From Thermoanaerobacterales bacterium UBA4877 (GTDB taxonomy: Bacteria > Bacillota > Thermoanaerobacteria > Thermoanaerobacterales > UBA4877): DNA of 64,000 nt. Both the position numbers and the translations under genes were made by a program. Shown one piece after another: positions 54,591 through 63,855 of this stretch. Each line of letters starts with the position of its first letter. Positions within the stretch are counted from its first letter, which is position 1. The DNA lies in NCBI GenBank assembly GCA_002399345.1, contig DHDL01000023.1, positions 28,833 through 92,832 on the forward strand, read 5' to 3'. Under the pieces are notes generated by a model that was given only the letters and a program-made list of their open reading frames with translations, was not told the origin of the DNA and ran no database searches.

Positions 54591-56614
54591 TTTCCTGCCC
54601 CCAATGCTTTAATTTTAAATTCAGCTATGGCTTCATTCAACCTGTCTGCCGTTGCAGATAGATCCTCTGCCGTAGCTCCCAGCTCTTCCATTGTAGCCGA
54701 CTGTTCTTCTATGGCCGACGATATTCCACTTATTTTATCTACCTCGCTATTTATACTTTCGGTAGCGGCAGATATAGCGGCAGTAAGCTCTGCAACGGCA
54801 GAGCTCTGATCCTGTACTGCAGTGTCTATACTATATAAAGAAGTTCCTATGCCCTCCATGGCTTCCATTATATCCGAGATACTGCTTCGTGCGGTCCCAG
54901 CTTCAGATACGGAATTGCCTACAGCTCTTACCGTGCTCGCCATATTGTCCGTGACCTCCGACGCCATCACGCCTACTTCTTTTATCAGGTTCTCAATATT
55001 CACCGTAGCATCCCTGGACTCGCCCGCCAGTTTTCTTATTTCATCGGCAACCACGGCAAATCCTCTGCCCGAGTCTCCCGCCCTGGCCGCTTCTATGGCG
55101 GCATTTAAAGACAGCAGGTTTGTCTGGTCGGCTATATCGGCTATAGTACCAGTGAAACCTGTGATCTCCTTCATTACATCCATCAGCTTATTTATAGATG
55201 CCGATGTCGTGTCAACCGATTGTTTTATATTACCGACCTTACTTATTATATCCTCCAGCACACTTATGGCATTTTTAGCCTTTTCTTCTCCCTGAACACC
55301 GTTTTGGAGGGCTTGCTGTGTACCGGTTGCAACCTCATGTATACCGGATGACACACAGTCGGTTAAATCTTTAGACTGAACAATGCTCCTCGCATTAGCT
55401 ATGGATGAAGAAGATACGCTCTCGGCCTGGCCGGCTATTTCCTGTACTGTAGCACTTGCTTGCTGCCCTGCTGCGGCCAGACCTTCCGAAGTAGCCGTGA
55501 CGGCACCTGCCGCATCTTTAACCCGGCCCACCAGCATTTCTATTTTATCCATCATCTGATTAAAACTGCCGGCCAAAGCCCCGAATTCATCCCTCGAATT
55601 CATATCTGCTCTTACCGTCATATCCCCCTCAGCAGCTTTTCCCATGGCATCCTTTACCAAATTAACTTTATCAGATAGCTTCTTTGCCACAAAGTAAGCT
55701 ACAATAAATGACAGTATAGAAAACCCGGTTATGCTTAGTAATGTGACCTGCATGATATGCCTGCTCGAGGCTGTGAAATCAGTAAGCGGAATGCCGCCTG
55801 CTATAATCCAATCCATCATGGGAACCTTATCATGGAAGACAACCATTCGCTGCCCGTCTACCTCCTCGTCGGAATGGCCGTCCTTATCGCTTAATTTCTT
55901 AAAAAGCGAGCCATCCATCGGCTTGGATATCCGAGTTTCATCATTATGATACAATATCATGCCTTTCTTGTCCACCATGGAGATAAAACCGCTACCCACC
56001 TTCAACTTGTCCAATTGCACAGTAAAGTGTTTAAGCTTAAATGCAGCCGCTGCAACCCCTATGCAGCGCCCGCTGCCGTCTTTAACAGGCGCCGACATGG
56101 TTATTGTAGGAATAGTTTTCCCACCACTGCGATAAGAGGCGGGAGAAGATATATCATAGTCAGACCCGTTCATTATATTTCTGAAATATGACTCTCTGTT
56201 CATGCTTTTACCTATACTTTTCCCGCCCAAAGAATCAGCAGCTACCTTACCGTCACTTTCTATCAAAGCTACGCTTATAATATTACTGTCCGATCCACCA
56301 ATAAAATCCTTGAATGACGTATTAACTTTTTCTATGTATTTTGCTTTTGCAGCCTCATCCTCCGAATTACAGGCCGCAATATATTTCTCGACCTCACTAT
56401 TTCCCGCAGTGCCGACAAGCATGGATTTTATGTTAATAAAATCATTTTCAATCATATTCTTTATACCGCCCACTGCGGCGTTTGCCGTATCCACTTTTGC
56501 CTGATAAAGATTGTTATATGATATTTTATATGCCGTTCCGCCCAAAATTATCAGAGGTACTATAGAGAGTAATAGAAACCATGTGATAAGCCTAATCTTT
56601 AAACTGCTATTCAA
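54587..56614 (-). CDS. Methyl-accepting chemotaxis protein with periplasmic-type sensor
   Basis: 675 residues. One membrane helix at residues about 9-30, an extracytoplasmic dCache-like sensor of about 250 residues (with [20 protein letters not shown] and [20 protein letters not shown]), a second helix ([20 protein letters not shown]), HAMP, and a long signalling coiled coil. The hairpin tip contains [19 protein letters not shown] and [15 protein letters not shown], which couple to CheA/CheW. The C-terminus has no pentapeptide receptor tail. The ligand is unknown. Confidence 0.93.
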   Translation of the reverse strand: MNSSLKIRLITWFLLLSIVPLIILGGTAYKISYNNLYQAKVDTANAAVGGIKNMIENDFINIKSMLVGTAGNSEVEKYIAACNSEDEAAKAKYIEKVNTSFKDFIGGSDSNIISVALIESDGKVAADSLGGKSIGKSMNRESYFRNIMNGSDYDISSPASYRSGGKTIPTITMSAPVKDGSGRCIGVAAAAFKLKHFTVQLDKLKVGSGFISMVDKKGMILYHNDETRISKPMDGSLFKKLSDKDGHSDEEVDGQRMVVFHDKVPMMDWIIAGGIPLTDFTASSRHIMQVTLLSITGFSILSFIVAYFVAKKLSDKVNLVKDAMGKAAEGDMTVRADMNSRDEFGALAGSFNQMMDKIEMLVGRVKDAAGAVTATSEGLAAAGQQASATVQEIAGQAESVSSSSIANARSIVQSKDLTDCVSSGIHEVATGTQQALQNGVQGEEKAKNAISVLEDIISKVGNIKQSVDTTSASINKLMDVMKEITGFTGTIADIADQTNLLSLNAAIEAARAGDSGRGFAVVADEIRKLAGESRDATVNIENLIKEVGVMASEVTDNMASTVRAVGNSVSEAGTARSSISDIMEAMEGIGTSLYSIDTAVQDQSSAVAELTAAISAATESINSEVDKISGISSAIEEQSATMEELGATAEDLSATADRLNEAIAEFKIKALGAGK

Positions 56615-56635
56615 TTTTCATCGCCTCTTCTGTAT

Positions 56636-56667
56636 AAAAATAACAGGTATTCGTTTATTGAATACCC
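56636..56667 (-). terminator. Terminator-like hairpin after ndoA
   Basis: The minus strand has GGTATTCAATAAACGAATACC followed by TGTTATTTTT, just after the ndoA stop. Confidence 0.65.
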
Positions 56668-56679
56668 AACCCATGAAAA

Positions 56680-57039
56680 TTAAAAATCAATAAGACCTAA
56701 ACTTATCTCTAGTGCACTATTAGCCTTTTCCATAATGTCATTTTCAAAATGTGCTATTTTCTCTCTCAATCTCTTTTTGTCTATCGTTCTAACCTGCTCT
56801 AAAAGTATAACGGAATCCTTCGACAGACCGAATTTAGTACCTTCAATCTCTACATGGGTTGGGAGTCTGGCCTTGTTTATCCGTGATGTAATAGCAGCGA
56901 CGATGATTGTAGGGCTGTATTTATTTCCTATATCATTCTGTATAATAAGCACCGGCCTTACGCCGCCCTGTTCCGATCCTACAACGGGGCTTAGGTCGGC
57001 ATAATAAACATCTCCACGCCTTACATTAATATCGTTCAT
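56680..57039 (-). CDS. ndoA: EndoA/MazF-type mRNA interferase toxin
   Basis: 119 residues. MazF/PemK fold: [70 protein letters not shown]. It cuts mRNA at short sequences (UACAU in Bacillus) unless neutralised by its partner. It overlaps the antitoxin stop by four bases. The alr-ndoAI-ndoA order is as in Bacillus. Confidence 0.95.
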   Translation of the reverse strand: MNDINVRRGDVYYADLSPVVGSEQGGVRPVLIIQNDIGNKYSPTIIVAAITSRINKARLPTHVEIEGTKFGLSKDSVILLEQVRTIDKKRLREKIAHFENDIMEKANSALEISLGLIDF

Positions 57040-57305
57040 TTGGCCAGTCTTTTCTCATAAGAAATAAGGCACTCGTTTTCTGCTGTAAGTCCCGTCTCGG
57101 CCATCTCCAGGTTAATGGCGGCCATCTCCATATACCCCTTTTTCATGCTCTCTCTGATCTGTTTCTTTCTCTTTTCACTTATATACAGTTTCATAGCTTC
57201 TCTTATAAATTCGCTCCTGTTTATATTTTCCATAGAAGCCAGCAGGTCTACCTCTTCAAGTAGGCTCTCTGGAAGACTTACAAGTATCCTTTTAGTCTCA
57301 CCCAA
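57036..57305 (-). CDS. ndoAI: EndoAI antitoxin, ribbon-helix-helix
   Basis: 89 residues. The N-terminal RHH domain is [36 protein letters not shown]. The C-terminal tail ([22 protein letters not shown]) wraps the toxin. It usually represses its own promoter. GGGAGG precedes the ATG. Confidence 0.93.
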   Translation of the reverse strand: MGETKRILVSLPESLLEEVDLLASMENINRSEFIREAMKLYISEKRKKQIRESMKKGYMEMAAINLEMAETGLTAENECLISYEKRLAK

Positions 57306-57335
57306 TTTTAAACCTCCCTGAACACCATATATTTG

Positions 57336-57365
57336 ATTATATATTACTGTGTATAATTATGTCAA
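57336..57365 (-). promoter_or_regulatory. Promoter of the ndoAI-ndoA unit
   Basis: TTGACA (57360-57365) and TATAAT (57336-57341) with 18 bases between them, on the minus strand in the alr-ndoAI gap. So the toxin pair is not wholly dependent on alr transcription. Confidence 0.8.
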
Positions 57366-57392
57366 CACAAGAGAATATTATACCAACATTTG

Positions 57393-58547
57393 TCACAATA
57401 AATAATTTGTGGTGTTTATTATTTTACCCTCCCTAATATATATTCGTGGAACCCTCCTGGATATTCCACATAATATTTCTCCATGCAATGATCCTATAGC
57501 ATTACCTATATCATTGGCATCAATCTTTTTATCTCCTTGCGTTCCCAGGAGTACAACCTCGTCACCTGCACTGACGCCGCCCATATCGGTCACGTCCGCC
57601 ATACACTGGTCCATGCATATTCTTCCCGCCACGTCGGCAAACTCTCCGTTTATAATAACCTTGGCTTTTCCTGAAAGCAATCTGGTAAAACCGTCCGCAT
57701 AGCCCACCGGAATAGTTGCAATGATACTGTCTCTTTTTGTGGTGAACACTCTGCCATAACTTATACTGCAGCCAGCAGGCAGAGATTTAACATAAGCAAC
57801 GGTAGACTTAAAACTCAATGATGGTTTTATATCCAAAATATGTCTTACTTCTTCGGACGGATAATATCCGCATGTTAAGATACCGGGCCTCACCATATCC
57901 AAATTCATCTCGGGAAGGTCCAAAATAGCCGCGCTGTTTGACACATGCTTTATCGGTATCTCTATTCCCTTGTTTGATAATCCATCCACCACATCCATAA
58001 ACCTTTCAAACTGCATTTTTGTATAGGATTTATCAGCTATATCAGATACGGCAAAGTGTGTAAAGAGTCCTTCTATCTCTACATTACCAAGCATCTCCAT
58101 CCTCTCGATATCATTTATAGCCGTATTCTTATCTGTATACCCTAGTCTGCCCATGCCAGTATCCAGCTTTATATGAACCTTTGCCGTCTTTCTAAGAGAG
58201 GATGCGATCTCATTAAGGTTGAAAACCGTATCATAATCAAAAACCGTAAGCGTTATATTATTCTTAACCGCTTGCTCCATCTGTTCGGGCGGTGTCCACC
58301 CCAGTATGAGTATAGGAGCGGTGATACCTGCATTCCTAAGCTCCATCGCCTCATCCATAAATGCTACGGCAAGATAGGATGCGCCCGCCTCTATAGCCAC
58401 AGGAGCCATCATGCGTGAACCATGCCCGTACGCATTGCCTTTTACGACTGCGCATACCTTTGTATCCCCCACCAGCTTTTTTATATTCCTTACATTATTA
58501 TAATAGGCATCCATGTCGATCACTGCATAAGTAGGTCTTGTTTTCAC
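57393..58547 (-). CDS. alr: Alanine racemase
   Basis: 384 residues. PLP lysine in CAVVKGNAYGHGS, catalytic Tyr in CSISYGRVFTTKRD, and DTGMGRLGY. Together with IPVGYADGFTRLLSGKAKV, the sequence marks a normal fold-III alanine racemase that supplies D-alanine for peptidoglycan. Upstream nnr and acpS and downstream ndoAI/ndoA keep the Bacillus order. Confidence 0.97.
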   Translation of the reverse strand: MKTRPTYAVIDMDAYYNNVRNIKKLVGDTKVCAVVKGNAYGHGSRMMAPVAIEAGASYLAVAFMDEAMELRNAGITAPILILGWTPPEQMEQAVKNNITLTVFDYDTVFNLNEIASSLRKTAKVHIKLDTGMGRLGYTDKNTAINDIERMEMLGNVEIEGLFTHFAVSDIADKSYTKMQFERFMDVVDGLSNKGIEIPIKHVSNSAAILDLPEMNLDMVRPGILTCGYYPSEEVRHILDIKPSLSFKSTVAYVKSLPAGCSISYGRVFTTKRDSIIATIPVGYADGFTRLLSGKAKVIINGEFADVAGRICMDQCMADVTDMGGVSAGDEVVLLGTQGDKKIDANDIGNAIGSLHGEILCGISRRVPRIYIREGKIINTTNYLL

Positions 58548-58584
58548 GTAGCCTTACCTCCAGACTGATGATTTTATAAGATAT

Positions 58585-60123
58585 TTACTCTTTAATCAAC
58601 TTATCAATCGCTATAGGTATATGTTTGGCTATATCTGTAGCCGTCATACCATATTCACCGATTTTATCCCTGACCAGGTCTCCGGCCAGGCCATGCACAT
58701 AGGTCCCCAGTACGCAGGCGTCTGAAGCCTTAAATCCCTGGCCCAAAAATCCCGCGACTATGCCGGTCAGCACATCGCCGCTTCCTGCCGTAGCCATACC
58801 CGGGTTGCCCGTGGGAGATACATAATACCTCTCCCCACAGGCAATAACCGTCCCGGCCCCTTTGAGGATGCATACAACACCATATTTATACGCAAACTCG
58901 CGTGCTGTATCTATCCTGTTTTCATTTATATTCTCTATGCTTTTACCTGTCAGTCGCGCCATCTCCCCGGGATGCGGCGTCACTATCACCTTACCTTTTG
59001 CCTTAACCAGCATTGAAGGATCGATATTGTTAAGACCGTCTGCATCTATCACCAAAGGAAGCGGACATTCGCTAATAAGCTCGGACATAAATGCCTTTAC
59101 CTCTTTGTTTCTTCCAAGGCCTGGCCCTACTGCAACGGCATCAACACCGCCCATGAAATCCTTAAGCTCATCTGCAGCCTTCCTACCAAGGTACCCACCC
59201 TCATCGCTCAGTGATACAGGTATTACCTCCGGCACTCTTCCCGAAACCATCCCGGCTATACATGCAGGTATAGCCATAGTCACAAGCCCGGCCCCGGTCT
59301 TCAGTGCAGCTAGCGAACTTATCACGGGAGCTCCAATGTAATCTTTAGAACCTCCAATGATAAGCACATGCCCATAATCCCCCTTATGAGTATTTAAGCC
59401 CCTTCTGCGTATAGCCGGCAGCTCATCTGCTGTGTTACACCTTCCCGCAGGGTTAATTTCTTTAAAAACCCTGTCAGGATAACCTATGTCTGCCACAACA
59501 AGTTTTCCAACATACTCGGCGCCAGGATAAATCACCTCCCCCGTCTTGGGATATCCAAATGTAACGGTGGTGTTTGCTCTCACCACCGATCCCATCGATT
59601 TTCCCGTATCGCAGTTAAGCCCGGAGGGTACGTCAATAGATACAACCGACTTATTCATGTCATTTATAAACTCTATAAGATCCTTGTTTATACCTCTTAC
59701 CTCTCCCTTGATACCAGTACCTAGGATGGCATCTACAATAATGTCACTTCCCCGCACATGCCTTTCAATGAATTTAATGTTCTCCCTTTGTGTGACCTCA
59801 GCCGTGTAAACACCCATTGCCTTGAGAATACCCAGGTTTATTCCTTCATCACCGACAATGTCCCCTTCACGGCCCGATAGGAAAACATAGCACTCGGCGC
59901 CCTTCTGTATCAGCAGGCGGGCCAAGGCCAGGCCGTCGCCGCCGTTACTGCCCCTCCCGCAAAACACGGAAAACCTCTTTGCCTTAACATCACCAAAGTC
60001 ATTTTCGATCTCCGCAAGAGCAGACAAAGCTGCATGCTCCATCAATACCACACCGGGAATACCGATATTTTCTATAGTTAACCTGTCCGCTCTTGCCATC
60101 TCTTCAGCCGTTAGTACATACAT
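58585..60123 (-). CDS. nnr: Bifunctional NAD(P)H-hydrate epimerase / dehydratase
   Basis: About 512 residues from the ATG at 60123 (MYVLTAEEMARADRLTI), 9 bases after AGGGAG; ATGs at 60132 and 60174 are worse. N-terminal YjeF_N epimerase domain (FCGRGSNGGDGLALARLL, DAILGTGIKGEVRG, SIDVPSGLNCDTG) and C-terminal ribokinase-like dehydratase domain (HVLIIGGSKDYIGAPVI, VIVTPHPGEMARLTG, GNPGMATAGSGDVLTGI). It repairs damaged NAD(P)H hydrates. It overlaps acpS by 20 bases. Confidence 0.96.
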   Translation of the reverse strand: MYVLTAEEMARADRLTIENIGIPGVVLMEHAALSALAEIENDFGDVKAKRFSVFCGRGSNGGDGLALARLLIQKGAECYVFLSGREGDIVGDEGINLGILKAMGVYTAEVTQRENIKFIERHVRGSDIIVDAILGTGIKGEVRGINKDLIEFINDMNKSVVSIDVPSGLNCDTGKSMGSVVRANTTVTFGYPKTGEVIYPGAEYVGKLVVADIGYPDRVFKEINPAGRCNTADELPAIRRRGLNTHKGDYGHVLIIGGSKDYIGAPVISSLAALKTGAGLVTMAIPACIAGMVSGRVPEVIPVSLSDEGGYLGRKAADELKDFMGGVDAVAVGPGLGRNKEVKAFMSELISECPLPLVIDADGLNNIDPSMLVKAKGKVIVTPHPGEMARLTGKSIENINENRIDTAREFAYKYGVVCILKGAGTVIACGERYYVSPTGNPGMATAGSGDVLTGIVAGFLGQGFKASDACVLGTYVHGLAGDLVRDKIGEYGMTATDIAKHIPIAIDKLIKE

Positions 60124-60490
60124 CTTGTTCATCTCCCTGTGCCACTGCAAAAGCCACGGCGTAATCATTCTCATGGCTTATAGACAGCGAAATGCTTCTA
60201 ATACCCAGCAGGTGGGCCTTAGCCTTGGCATTCCCCCATAACAAAACCACCGGCCTCCCTCCCCTTATAATCTCTATATCCTTAAACTTAAAGCCGTAAA
60301 ATCCGCCTATACATTTAGATACAGCCTCCTTGGCGGAAAACCCCGCCGCAATATACTGAGCGGCAAGTTTTTTCTCATAGAAATATTTCCTTTCAGTCTG
60401 TGTAAAAAACCTCTCAATAAAAGCGGGATGTCTTTCTAAAATCTCACCAATCCTCTTTATTTCAACTATATCTACACCTGTATAGAGCAA
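60104..60490 (-). CDS. acpS: Holo-[acyl-carrier-protein] synthase
   Basis: About 128 residues from a TTG at 60490, 7 bases after GGAGG; the ATG at 60505 overlaps that site. TGVDIVEIKRIGEILERH and AAGFSAKEAVSKCIGG carry the magnesium-binding Asp and Glu. It transfers phosphopantetheine from CoA to apo-ACP. Confidence 0.95.
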   Translation of the reverse strand: MLYTGVDIVEIKRIGEILERHPAFIERFFTQTERKYFYEKKLAAQYIAAGFSAKEAVSKCIGGFYGFKFKDIEIIRGGRPVVLLWGNAKAKAHLLGIRSISLSISHENDYAVAFAVAQGDEQDVCTNG

Positions 60491-60550
60491 GGTACATACC
60501 TCCAAAAACTATATGTTATTGATTTCTATATTTATTTGCAAAATCCTTCA

Positions 60551-60580
60551 AAAAATAAAAGTGGTTTTACCACTTTTAAA
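60551..60580 (-). terminator. Terminator of the DUF6514-like gene
   Basis: The minus strand reads AAAAGTGGTAAAACCACTTTTATTTTTTG; the hairpin overlaps the stop codon at 60576. Confidence 0.85.
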
Positions 60581-60953
60581 TAGCAACCCTGCATTCTTTT
60601 TGGTATTGTTCCTGAAGCATCCTGTCAAAGTCCTCTATATATTCTTCTATATGTTCATCTAATACTTCGAGCAAATGAACCGGAGACAAAAACATATCTG
60701 CATAATATCTTATCAAGTCAATCACCTTATCCTCACAAGGGCTTATGTTTTCATATACCTCACTTTCACTATCAACCATTTTGCCTTTTTTGTATTTTTC
60801 ACTTACTATTTCTATTCCGTAGGAAGGTAAGACCATTTTTTCGCCTTCATACTCTAAGGCCAACTCGTCCAAGACAAGGTAATATGTTAAGGAAATTATC
60901 TCCTTCTTTTCCCCAATGGTCCTTGCATTATTCGCAATCTTTACTCTGGTCAT
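60576..60953 (-). CDS. DUF6514-like protein
   Basis: 125 residues: TYYLVLDELALEYEGEKMVLPSYGIEIVSE, then SCEVYENISPCEDKVIDLIRY-like sequence and a helical, acidic C-terminus (LLEVLDEHIEEYIEDFD). It matches my recollection of a small clostridial family with no known function. It stands alone. Confidence 0.7.
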   Translation of the reverse strand: MTRVKIANNARTIGEKKEIISLTYYLVLDELALEYEGEKMVLPSYGIEIVSEKYKKGKMVDSESEVYENISPCEDKVIDLIRYYADMFLSPVHLLEVLDEHIEEYIEDFDRMLQEQYQKECRVAI

Positions 60954-61240
60954 GCATCTTCCCCCTCTTGATATTATTGTTTTCCTAATTTTTCTATTGT
61001 ATCTATTCTATAAAAATTGAATTATACCTTTTTATCCTTCAATTTTTCGAATGACCAAAATCGACCTAAAATCACTATAGTCAATGCCTAAAGAGGGAGT
61101 CTAGCCATTATGCATGAGAAACGTTGTCGAAATACCGCCATAACCCCGTAGTTTTTGTCATATGAATTTTTCATAAAGTTCCCAGTTTATTTACATGTTA
61201 TTTTTTCTCATATTTTATTAAAGTTAAAATGCCCGATAAG

Positions 61241-62035
61241 TCAACCTTTTTTTCTGCGAAATGCCCAGAACACCAGTTTATCGGCCAGGCCGGGCCATGC
61301 CCCGCTGATAAAGGCCATCGCCTTATCCGGCCATGTTATAAAGATATTGTTTTTACCGCCTTCAATACCCGATATTATACGGCTGGCCACCAGATCAGGC
61401 GAAACCCTGCTTAGCCGTGGTTCATTTTCCGGATAAGACACCCCTAATGCATTGTCCCTGAAACCGGTCTTTGCAGACCCGGGAAACACATTTATAACCT
61501 TGATTCCCAGAGGCTGTAACTCAAGCCGGGCGGTCTGCATGAGAGACATAAGAGCAGCCTTACTGGCCGAATACCCGCCTATATTAGGTACAGGCCTTAC
61601 GGCTCCCAGCGAGCATATATTGACTATCGTTCCCTGTCCTTGCATTTTAAATATGGGTATGGTCTGCTGAACCATATTTAGCGGACCGAATAGATTTACC
61701 TTAAATGCCCTCTCCAAATCATCTGGATTTATGTCGCACACCTTGCCACGCAGACCCACGCCTGCATTGTTTATAACAATATCTATCCTGCCGAATTTGT
61801 TAAAGGTTTCCACCATAAGTCTCTTTACCGAATCATCATCCGACACATCCGCCGGGAATAAAAACAGATTATCAATGCTTACAGGTAAGCTGCTGCTGAC
61901 CTTTTCCAATTCCTCTTTAGACCGGGCCGTCAGAATAAGCGAGGCATTTGACGGCGCGATGCCTTCTGCCAAGGCCAGGCCGATTCCTCTCGTGCCGCCG
62001 GTTATAAGTACCACCTTTCCGTCCCAAAAACCCAT
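61241..62035 (-). CDS. Short-chain dehydrogenase/reductase
   Basis: 264 residues. SDR cofactor motif VLITGGTRGIGLALAEGIAP, NNAGVGLRGKVCD, catalytic YSASKAALMS with Ser earlier in IVNICSLGAV. It uses NAD(P)(H). The substrate is unknown. It is the second gene after the DUF2007-like gene, 3 bases apart. Confidence 0.92.
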   Translation of the reverse strand: MGFWDGKVVLITGGTRGIGLALAEGIAPSNASLILTARSKEELEKVSSSLPVSIDNLFLFPADVSDDDSVKRLMVETFNKFGRIDIVINNAGVGLRGKVCDINPDDLERAFKVNLFGPLNMVQQTIPIFKMQGQGTIVNICSLGAVRPVPNIGGYSASKAALMSLMQTARLELQPLGIKVINVFPGSAKTGFRDNALGVSYPENEPRLSRVSPDLVASRIISGIEGGKNNIFITWPDKAMAFISGAWPGLADKLVFWAFRRKKG

Positions 62036-62038
62036 ATT

Positions 62039-62269
62039 TTATTTCCTCCCGTCGCCAGTTATATCCGATAAGACCTGCATTATCTCATCCTTGTGGTCTT
62101 TGGATGACGCCACATATCCCCATCCTTCCGTAATTTGAAAAAGCCCGTTATACGCAGAATCATAATAAGAACGTATTAAATAAGGTATATCCTTTTCCTT
62201 TAATATCTCCTCTAATAGCTCCGCTTCCACCTCGTTATCCAGGACAGCTATCTTTTCATACTTATCCAT
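62039..62269 (-). CDS. DUF2007-like small protein
   Basis: About 76 residues from the ATG at 62269, 8 bases after AGGAGG. EKIAVLDNEVEAELLEEILKEKDIPYLIRSYYDSAYNGLFQ and a WGYVASSKDHKDEIMQVL end fit the DUF2007 signal-transducing-like fold. Function unknown. It leads the SDR gene. Confidence 0.75.
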   Translation of the reverse strand: MDKYEKIAVLDNEVEAELLEEILKEKDIPYLIRSYYDSAYNGLFQITEGWGYVASSKDHKDEIMQVLSDITGDGRK

Positions 62270-62339
62270 ATATAACATCCTCCTAATGATACGTTATAAT
62301 CATCTTTATTAAATTATATGCCATCCACCCGTTCTGTTC

Positions 62340-62560
62340 AACGCTGAAGCATGCCTGCATTTTTTATACAATAAACAGCAGGTTGTAGACAACTAACGAG
62401 CCGCGGCAAACCTGCAAAAAATCAAGGAGTACTTAAACGTATGTGACTGCAATTTGCAGGTTTAGCAAACTAAGCTAAGCAAAATTCCCGTGCAAATTCA
62501 CGGCCTAATACTTTGTCATCGGTTTGAATGTATTATATCCGTAAATTTAACAATAATAAT
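62340..62560 (+). promoter_or_regulatory. Structured leader upstream of the small basic protein
   Basis: Inverted repeat AAACCTGCAA (62408-62417) and TTGCAGGTTT (62454-62463), plus a further GCAGGTT at 62372-62378 that could pair with the same AACCTGC, giving two exclusive folds. A second hairpin, CCGTGCAAATTCACGG, lies at 62488-62503. It resembles a riboswitch-style leader but fits no class I know. Confidence 0.4.
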
Positions 62561-62576
62561 AGCGGAGGTGAAACTA

Positions 62577-62723
62577 GTGAGCAAAAAAAAGCAAAAACGT
62601 TCCACTGACAATGAATTAAAAAGAAATGCAAAAGACAAACGGAACATAGCATCGCCGGAAAACGACATGGAAATCAGTAGTGAAAATAACACAGATAAAA
62701 AATGCTCAAAGAAAAAAAAATAG
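62577..62723 (+). CDS. Small Lys-rich hydrophilic protein
   Basis: 48 residues starting with GTG at 62577, 7 bases after GCGGAGGTG. Very hydrophilic: SKKKQKRSTDNELKRN and KDKRNIASPE, ending KKCSKKKK. It has no hydrophobic core and is probably disordered. Similar small Lys-rich proteins occur in endospore formers, but I cannot assign it. A terminator 12 bases after the stop supports it being a real gene. Confidence 0.6.
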   Translation: MSKKKQKRSTDNELKRNAKDKRNIASPENDMEISSENNTDKKCSKKKK

Positions 62724-62735
62724 ATACATGTAACA

Positions 62736-62772
62736 GAGAGGGCCTTCTTTTAGCCCTCTCCAGTTTTTTATA
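62736..62772 (+). terminator. Intrinsic terminator after the small basic protein
   Basis: GAGAGGGC CTTCTTTTA GCCCTCTC followed by CAGTTTTTTAT. Confidence 0.88.
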
Positions 62773-63101
62773 TTAAACACCCGTCGACCTTGGACCATTT
62801 CAAAATCGGTAAAAATCCCAAATGGCAGAACTATTGTTTATGCTAAGATTCACAGCTTATTCAGCATACTGGAATATTGGTGTACATACGGCTTAGTGCT
62901 TTCACCATCACAGCTGGCAGAATATTGCGTTAGCCTTGAAACTATTAAGCTAAATGATATAGAGATCAAAAAAATCAAGTAATATTTTCTTACATTGACT
63001 TTTCACAGTCCCATTTCATAAAATATTATAGAAAAAACCTTAAATTTGCATATAATTACGATATAATTGTATTAGCAGGATAGCAAGGGGGATAAATTAA
63101 A
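62773..63101. other. Intergenic with a possible gene remnant
   Basis: A plus-strand frame without a start, from about 62780 to the TAA at 62981-62983, encodes TRRPWTISKSVKIPNGRTIV, YAKIHSLFSILEYW and LSPSQLAEYCVSLETI. It may be the tail of a lost gene; I recognise no family. The remainder is AT-rich upstream sequence of the RDD gene. Confidence 0.35.
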
Positions 63102-63827
63102 ATGAGCATATATAGAAATAAAGAGTGCCCGTATTGTCACAAGGCCTTCACTGATTCAGACAATATAGTGGTGTGCTCGGGATGTGGCATTGCTCATCAT
63201 GCGGAGTGCTGGAATGAAAATCATGGATGCAGCACATACGGCTGTGACGGCAAGCCGCGTCCCGTTTCGAAGTTCGATTTTAAAGTTCCGTCGGTATTAT
63301 ATTCAAAGGCCCCGGTATGGCCTCGCATTTGGGCAAGCATAATCGACTCCCTGATAAGCTGGGCCGCATCTGCCGTAGGTCTAATAATCCTATCCGCAAT
63401 CGGAGCAGTCAATCTGTTTGGCTACCACCATATGTATTTCTCTGACTATGCATTCTATAGCAGTGCTTCGACAGGCTGGTATATATTTGGATTAATAGTT
63501 ATAATAGCCGGCATGGTATGGGGTTTCATTTATTCTTTCATTAAAGACGGCATGGGAAGGGGACAAAGTTACGGCAAAAGAGCTGTAGGACTCATGGTGG
63601 TTGACACCTCCGCCAACACACCCTGCAGCATGGGAAAGTCGGCTTTGCGTAGCTTAATACTGAATCTATTGTGTGCAATACCTCTTGGCAAATTTGTAGA
63701 ACCCATAATGATACTTGCAAATGACAATGGAAGACGGTTGGGTGACATGGCGGCCGGCACCCAGGTGGTGAGTGTAAAAGAATATAATGAGTCTGTTAAA
63801 CAAGAAGACCGGTGGGAATCAATGTAG
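63102..63827 (+). CDS. RING-like zinc-finger and RDD membrane protein
   Basis: 241 residues. The first 45 hold a Cys/His cluster, CPYCHKAFTDSD, VVCSGCGIAHHAECW, ENHGCSTYGC, as in prokaryotic RING-like domains, presumably binding two zinc ions. An RDD domain follows (residues about 65-240) with three or four membrane helices: ASIIDSLISWAASAVGLIIL, GWYIFGLIVIIAGMVWGFIY and LRSLILNLLCAIPLG. Family conserved residues are RIWASIIDSL and RRLGDMAAGTQVV. RDD proteins are putative transporters or membrane stabilisers. AAGGGGG lies before the ATG. Confidence 0.85.
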   Translation: MSIYRNKECPYCHKAFTDSDNIVVCSGCGIAHHAECWNENHGCSTYGCDGKPRPVSKFDFKVPSVLYSKAPVWPRIWASIIDSLISWAASAVGLIILSAIGAVNLFGYHHMYFSDYAFYSSASTGWYIFGLIVIIAGMVWGFIYSFIKDGMGRGQSYGKRAVGLMVVDTSANTPCSMGKSALRSLILNLLCAIPLGKFVEPIMILANDNGRRLGDMAAGTQVVSVKEYNESVKQEDRWESM

Positions 63828-63846
63828 ACCCCGCCGGTCCTTTTCA
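63808..63846 (+). terminator. Weak terminator-like hairpin overlapping the RDD stop
   Basis: GACCGGTGGG, a loop, CCCCGCCGGTC followed by CTTTTC. Confidence 0.5.
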
Positions 63847-63855
63847 TGCCTGCAA

